8,886 bases of DNA from an uncultured Oscillospiraceae bacterium (GTDB lineage: Bacteria; Bacillota; Clostridia; Oscillospirales; Ruminococcaceae). Below are positions 6,701 to 8,886 of the stretch, piece after piece. The notes beneath the pieces were generated by a model that was not told where the DNA came from, ran no database searches, and was given only the letters and a program-made list of their open reading frames with translations. The stretch's first letter is position 1, and each line of letters opens with the position of its first letter. Both the position numbers and the translations under genes were made by a program. The stretch spans positions 1 to 8,886 of the forward strand of contig CAJUHS010000044.1 in the NCBI GenBank assembly GCA_910586535.1. The letters run 5' to 3'.

Positions 6701-7437
6701 ACCACGATTACATTACAAAATTAAAGTCGCAGGGTGCGACAGACGGCTTTATCGGTGAGATGGCATCAATGGATTTTGAGGACGGACTTTTTACCGCTAA
6801 AAATTTAGCAGAAATGTCCGAATCGGAATTTAAGGAGATAAACGAGCTGTACAAAAAGAAAGATGAGCTTGCCGACAAGCTTTCGGGCGAGCTGTTTGAA
6901 CCTGAACTAAACGAACTGAACGAGGGACTTGTAAACGGCGTTCTTGACAAATTCGGAACGCTTCCTCCCGAAATTCAGGAGATCGGAGCCGAGTCTCTTG
7001 CGGCGTTTATCGCCGGTCTCACAGGCGGCGATCTCAGCGAGCAGGTGGACGAGTTTGCAGAAAAATTTGCCTCCGACTGTGCCGAGGGCATACAGAACAG
7101 CTTTGCCGGTACCGAACTTGACTTTGCCGCGCTGATGAACGCCGACGCTTATTCCATCGGCAAAAATGCGGGCGACGAATACGCAGAGGGATTCAACGAG
7201 GCTCTGGCTCAGATTCAGACGGCTATCGCTGCCGAGCAGAATTTCTCGGCGGCAAGCACCGCTCCGAAACGGTACTCGGAGACCGTTCCGCAAACGTCTG
7301 CGGAATCCTCCGCGCGGGGAAATTCCTCTGACCGAATCGTTATCCGGAACCATATCGAGGTTGACATGGACGGTGAAAAGGTCGCGGAGAAGGTTATCGA
7401 AAAGGAAGAGATCATCAATTACAGAAAGGGTGAATGA
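3778..7437 (+). CDS. Phage tail tape measure protein, TP901 family core
   Basis: A 1219-residue protein, by far the longest here, which sets tail length and is ejected with the DNA. Starting from TTG 3778 the domains are: an N-terminal 'ADGRLMFETGIDNSGF' strand; the conserved TP901-type core at about residues 59-350, with 'FEASMSQVAATMG', 'FSASQAGEALNYLALAGYD', 'KSNTSVSQLGEAILTVGG' and 'LADNGIKGSEGGTALRNVI'; two long hydrophobic stretches at about 422-461 and 482-530 that could cross the host membrane during ejection; a charged coiled-coil region from about 530; two copies of an aromatic-rich module at about 776-900; and the closing 'VEVDMDGEKVAEKVIEKEE' type segment ('IEVDMDGEKVAEKV') common to the family. 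No peptidase or lysozyme motif was seen. Base composition changes sharply near 6060, suggesting recombination inside the gene. Confidence 0.95.
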   Translation: MAADGRLMFETGIDNSGFSNGVSNLQATANVAMGNIAANMVSKVSSAAAQIPQQIITVGSGFEASMSQVAATMGITSAAAEFKTLSDAAKEMGESTKFSASQAGEALNYLALAGYDANKAVAALPTVLNVAAAGGMELAAASDMVTDAMSALGLETSQMADFSDKLAVTAQKSNTSVSQLGEAILTVGGTAKMLSGGVTEMNTALGILADNGIKGSEGGTALRNVILSLSAPTDTAAAALESLGVTAFDASGSMRPLEDTFADLNTALSTLSDQERTAVLNEIFNKVDLKSVNALLGTSSERFDELSGYISDCAGAAAQMAETMDDNLKGDLTIMQSALEGLGIAAYEKFQVPFRDAVQEVTGYIGDLSLSIADGNLSASVEKISVGFGSLAESAIKIVGNNVIPTIASGLEIIVDHANSLKIIISLVTAEFVAMKAAAILTPIITSITAANTALTLLAAETSAATFQQAALASGMSFTEIAVGLFTGKITAATAAEAAFNAVCAINPVVLLATALAALGVAIGAIVSDMKNATEETNEYAVALENARSSAVQITKDSDKEIAVIQRKSERYEELRQRFEELTDGEMAEFLDLVEELQGILPEGTKIIDEQSGAYLNLADNIEKVTERMHLQAALSAKYEEYSVAASNYYDIQEKLNSLESSILPENRLKADPEGILSDLDDKSYMNQLAKARYGLSYDELVATQKENKKILEDYDNLKEQTYAQIENSDSASSLSVPILPFINSNISRATEISGKIKGILNDQQEETTSALESAWKQAEHAYATGVIATEEELYRQKSALLEQYGNANLEDHWKYYEDLYAYQKESAENSIRLAEEAAREQADIRDQEWNNIAHRQSLGLLSAEDAYRQQLAFIKKYCPEYSDEWYNYYQTILEYQRDAQQKQVDSVKDGISELVAEYKSAFKELESERNSYKNRLMSAGSLFSVDTETDENGNTSKIVSVENMRKQMAEMQKYHDYITKLKSQGATDGFIGEMASMDFEDGLFTAKNLAEMSESEFKEINELYKKKDELADKLSGELFEPELNELNEGLVNGVLDKFGTLPPEIQEIGAESLAAFIAGLTGGDLSEQVDEFAEKFASDCAEGIQNSFAGTELDFAALMNADAYSIGKNAGDEYAEGFNEALAQIQTAIAAEQNFSAASTAPKRYSETVPQTSAESSARGNSSDRIVIRNHIEVDMDGEKVAEKVIEKEEIINYRKGE
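6103..6477 (+). repeat. Tandem protein-level repeat in the tape measure gene
   Basis: Two modules start 222 bases (74 residues) apart. Copy A (6103-6261): W-x4-H, then G-[VI]-x-[ST]-x-E, 'LYRQK', 'QYG', 'HWKYYEDLYAYQKESA'. Copy B (6325-6477): W-x4-H, G-L-L-S-A-E, 'AYRQQ', 'KYC', 'EWYNYYQTILEYQRDA'. They align over about 52 residues with two one-residue gaps. DNA identity is low, so the duplication is old. Similar W/Y/E-rich modules occur in other tape measure proteins, where copy number tracks tail length. Confidence 0.7.
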
Positions 7438-7438
7438 T

Positions 7439-7837
7439 GTGGTAAAAACAATAATCGGCGGCATGGAAATTCAGCGGTGGATAAAATCCTACAGCTGCCA
7501 GTGTCCGCCGGTGACCGGAAACAACGGATTTCACGACATCAACGGCGACTATATTTCCGACAAAAAGGGCGACGAGGTTCTGCTCGATATCGTGCTTGAG
7601 GACGTTCCCACTCCCGTATCGGAGGCTCTCGCCAAAAAGCTTGAAGCCCCGTCGGTCGAGGTGGACTACACCACTCCTGTACCCAAGCACGACGCGTTTT
7701 ACAAAACCTCCTACTCGGCGGAATGCTGCGACGCTGATCCCGATGAATACGATTTTGAGATTACCGACAGTATCCTCTGGACTATCCGTCTTTCTCTCCG
7801 CTCGGCGGGGCTTTCAGCTCCGTCGGGCGGCCTTTAG
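7439..7837 (+). CDS. Short distal tail protein, DUF6711-like
   Basis: A 132-residue protein starting at GTG 7439, 8 bases after AAAGGG and one base after the tape measure stop. It reads MVKTIIGGMEIQRWIKSYS, then 'D.NGDYISDKKGDEVLLDIVLEDVP' in pieces, 'VEVDYTTPVPKHDAFYK', and 'ILWTIRLSLRSAGL'. This 'IGG.eI', 'D+.G....L.i.l..vp', 'F.V.YttP', 'W.i.lsL' order fits the short DUF6711-like proteins found directly after the tape measure in Clostridia siphophages, which are probably Dit-like ring components at the tail tip. The natural domain seems to end near 7812; the last residues (SAPSGGL) look like a linker before TAG 7835-7837. The stop context CTT TAG C, and the next gene opening in the +1 frame without a start, raise the possibility that this is the N-terminal part of a larger fused protein. 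Confidence 0.68.
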   Translation: MVKTIIGGMEIQRWIKSYSCQCPPVTGNNGFHDINGDYISDKKGDEVLLDIVLEDVPTPVSEALAKKLEAPSVEVDYTTPVPKHDAFYKTSYSAECCDADPDEYDFEITDSILWTIRLSLRSAGLSAPSGGL

Positions 7838-7838
7838 C
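7825..7838 (+). other. Candidate +1 recoding site (CTT TAG C) joining distal tail and hub frames
   Basis: The distal tail frame ends GGC CTT TAG, followed by C. Skipping the T at 7835 continues as AGC TGG ACG, giving Gly-Leu-Ser-Trp-Thr in the hub frame. This has the elements of the RF2 (prfB) +1 site CTT TGA C: a P-site CTT that can re-pair on TTT, a slow stop codon, and C after it. A purine-rich GGGCGG (7825-7830) lies just upstream but is a poor match to GGAGG and is closer than in prfB. A one-base insertion in the T run would look the same. Confidence 0.4.
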
Positions 7839-8886
7839 TGGACGCTCACTATCGGCGGCATAGCAATTCCCCACTTCGGGGACGTTAAGATCGCCTACTC
7901 AATGTCAGGCATGGGAACGTACGGTTCGGTCGCGTCAACAATGGAGTTCCGCACCTATTGTCCGTCGGTCGGAGACGATCTGTGGGGATACGGCGCAGAG
8001 GTGCGGCTTGTGTGCGCTTCCGACAGCAGTATCGTTGTGCCGACGTTTTATGTTAAATCCCGAAATGTTGACGGTAATTTTACAAGCTGGGTCTGCGCCG
8101 ACGGAATGTCCAAGACCGACGTTATTGTTGAATTTTCCGACGACGATTTTACGGACGGCATGATCCTTGCAAGAAATGTTCTGGCGCGGGCGGTATCAGC
8201 CGCAGGTTTTGACGTGTACCGCTTTACGTCATTGTCCGCCGCAGGTTTTATTGACATGATCGGCGACATAAAACGGGAGTCCGCCGAGGGAAGATCAGCC
8301 CGCGATATTATCGAAAGCTTTGCGGCGGCGTTCTGTTCTTACGTCATCGAGGGAGACGATAACGAGCTGATATTCGTTCCGTTCGGTTCGTATTACCGCG
8401 CTGCGGGAGTTGGCGAGATCAGGCACGCTCCGATCAGGTACCGCGGGAAAAAGCGGTACACCAAATTGATAATGGCAAGCGGCGATAAAATTTTCACGGA
8501 AGGCAGCGGCGGTGCGGAGAACACGCTGATGATCTCCACGGAATACGCTTCCGAACAGCTTTGCACGGCAGTATTTCTGGAGATAAATGATTTCGAGTAC
8601 CGCGGGTGGACGTGTGAAAAGGGACTTGCGCAGGAGTATATTTATCCCGGCGCGATTGAATTTTCCGAAGGTACGCTTCTGTGTACCAATGTTACAATGT
8701 ATCCGTCGGCGGAGGGGATATTTTTCAGCGCGTCCGCAAACGCCGTTCCCGAAACGGATCACGCTTATCAGTCGAGGGTGCAGAGGCAGCTTGACCGCAA
8801 GCTTGAGCTTGACAGACGAAACGGAAATACCGCCTACGGAAAAAACGGGATCAATGTTTTTCAGAATCTTAATAACGGCGGGACGG
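7836..8886 (+). CDS. Baseplate hub / Tal-like tail tip protein (3'-truncated, start unresolved)
   Basis: This frame is open through the right edge, giving 350 residues from codon 7836, so the protein continues beyond the window. Clear protein character begins at 'SWTLTIGGIAIPHFGDVKI'. Later parts include 'LWGYGAEVRLVC' (a beta-barrel-like segment), 'SARDIIESFAAAFCSYVIEG' followed by 'ELIFVPFGS' (the helix-strand unit of T4 gp27/gpD-like hub proteins and N-termini of Tal proteins), and a closing 'QRQLDRKLELDRRNG' helix with 'NVFQNLNNGG'. It probably forms the hub closing the tail tube and may carry a receptor-binding or cell-wall-degrading part outside the window. The start is a problem: there is no ATG, GTG or TTG near 7836; the in-frame ATG 7743 and TTG 7755 lack ribosome sites and would add 31 or 27 unlikely residues in the other gene's frame. 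Recoding or an indel may supply the N-terminus. Confidence 0.7.

Noticed and set aside
6907..7464. Long minus-strand open frame of 185 codons, and others opposite the tape measure and hub genes
   Set aside because: They are shadows of strongly coding plus-strand genes, lack ribosome sites and show no recognisable protein features.
7743..7836. ATG 7743 as the hub protein start
   Set aside because: No ribosome site, a 95-base overlap with a gene whose own frame reads as good protein here, and 31 added residues that look like out-of-frame translation. Kept only as an alternative.
1..8886. CRISPR arrays, tRNA genes, insertion sequences and attachment sites
   Set aside because: No regularly spaced repeats, cloverleaf-like segments, transposase or terminal inverted repeats were seen.

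Overview
This window is part of the late structural operon of a siphovirus, most likely an integrated prophage of a Gram-positive Clostridia-type host (Oscillospiraceae/Lachnospiraceae-like gut Firmicute). The evidence is the gene order, strong AGGAGG-type ribosome sites, use of TTG and GTG starts, and close resemblance to head-tail and tail families common in Clostridia prophages. No integrase, lysis gene, tRNA or CRISPR lies in the window. Host and lysogenic state are inferences.

Layout on the + strand. 2-1339: head-tail joining genes (5'-truncated gp6-like connector, DUF6751-like small protein in the head-closure position, Minor_capsid_2-type protein, tail-terminator-like protein). 1344-1955: major tail tube protein with an acidic, Ser/Thr-rich C-terminal tail. 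1975-2918: two tail-assembly chaperones (gpG-like and Gp15 family) overlapping by ATGA. 3778-7437: tape measure protein, starting at TTG. 7439-7837: short distal tail protein. 7836 to the window end: baseplate hub/Tal-like protein, cut off by the window edge. These genes are densely packed and should be co-transcribed from a promoter upstream of the window.

Two things interrupt this standard plan between the chaperones and the tape measure. First, an AT-rich gene on the minus strand (2919-3476) encodes a secreted lipoprotein with its own near-consensus vegetative promoter. It abuts the Gp15 stop codon with no spacer, and its nearest plausible terminator is a perfect hairpin with a T-tract inside the Gp15 gene. 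It looks like a moron (a lysogenic-conversion cargo gene), and its position beside the tape measure gene suggests a superinfection-exclusion lipoprotein. Second, a 55-residue Ogr/Delta/Com-like zinc finger gene (3566-3733) sits just before the tape measure.

The most unusual site is the junction of the distal tail gene and the hub gene. The distal tail frame ends at CTT TAG C, and the hub frame opens exactly one base later with no credible start codon or ribosome site. This matches the shape of the RF2-type +1 programmed frameshift (CTT TGA C). The alternatives are a one-base indel or an error in the sequence. The tape measure gene also shows a sharp base-composition step near 6060 and a duplicated aromatic-rich module of about 52 residues, both signs of mosaic evolution.
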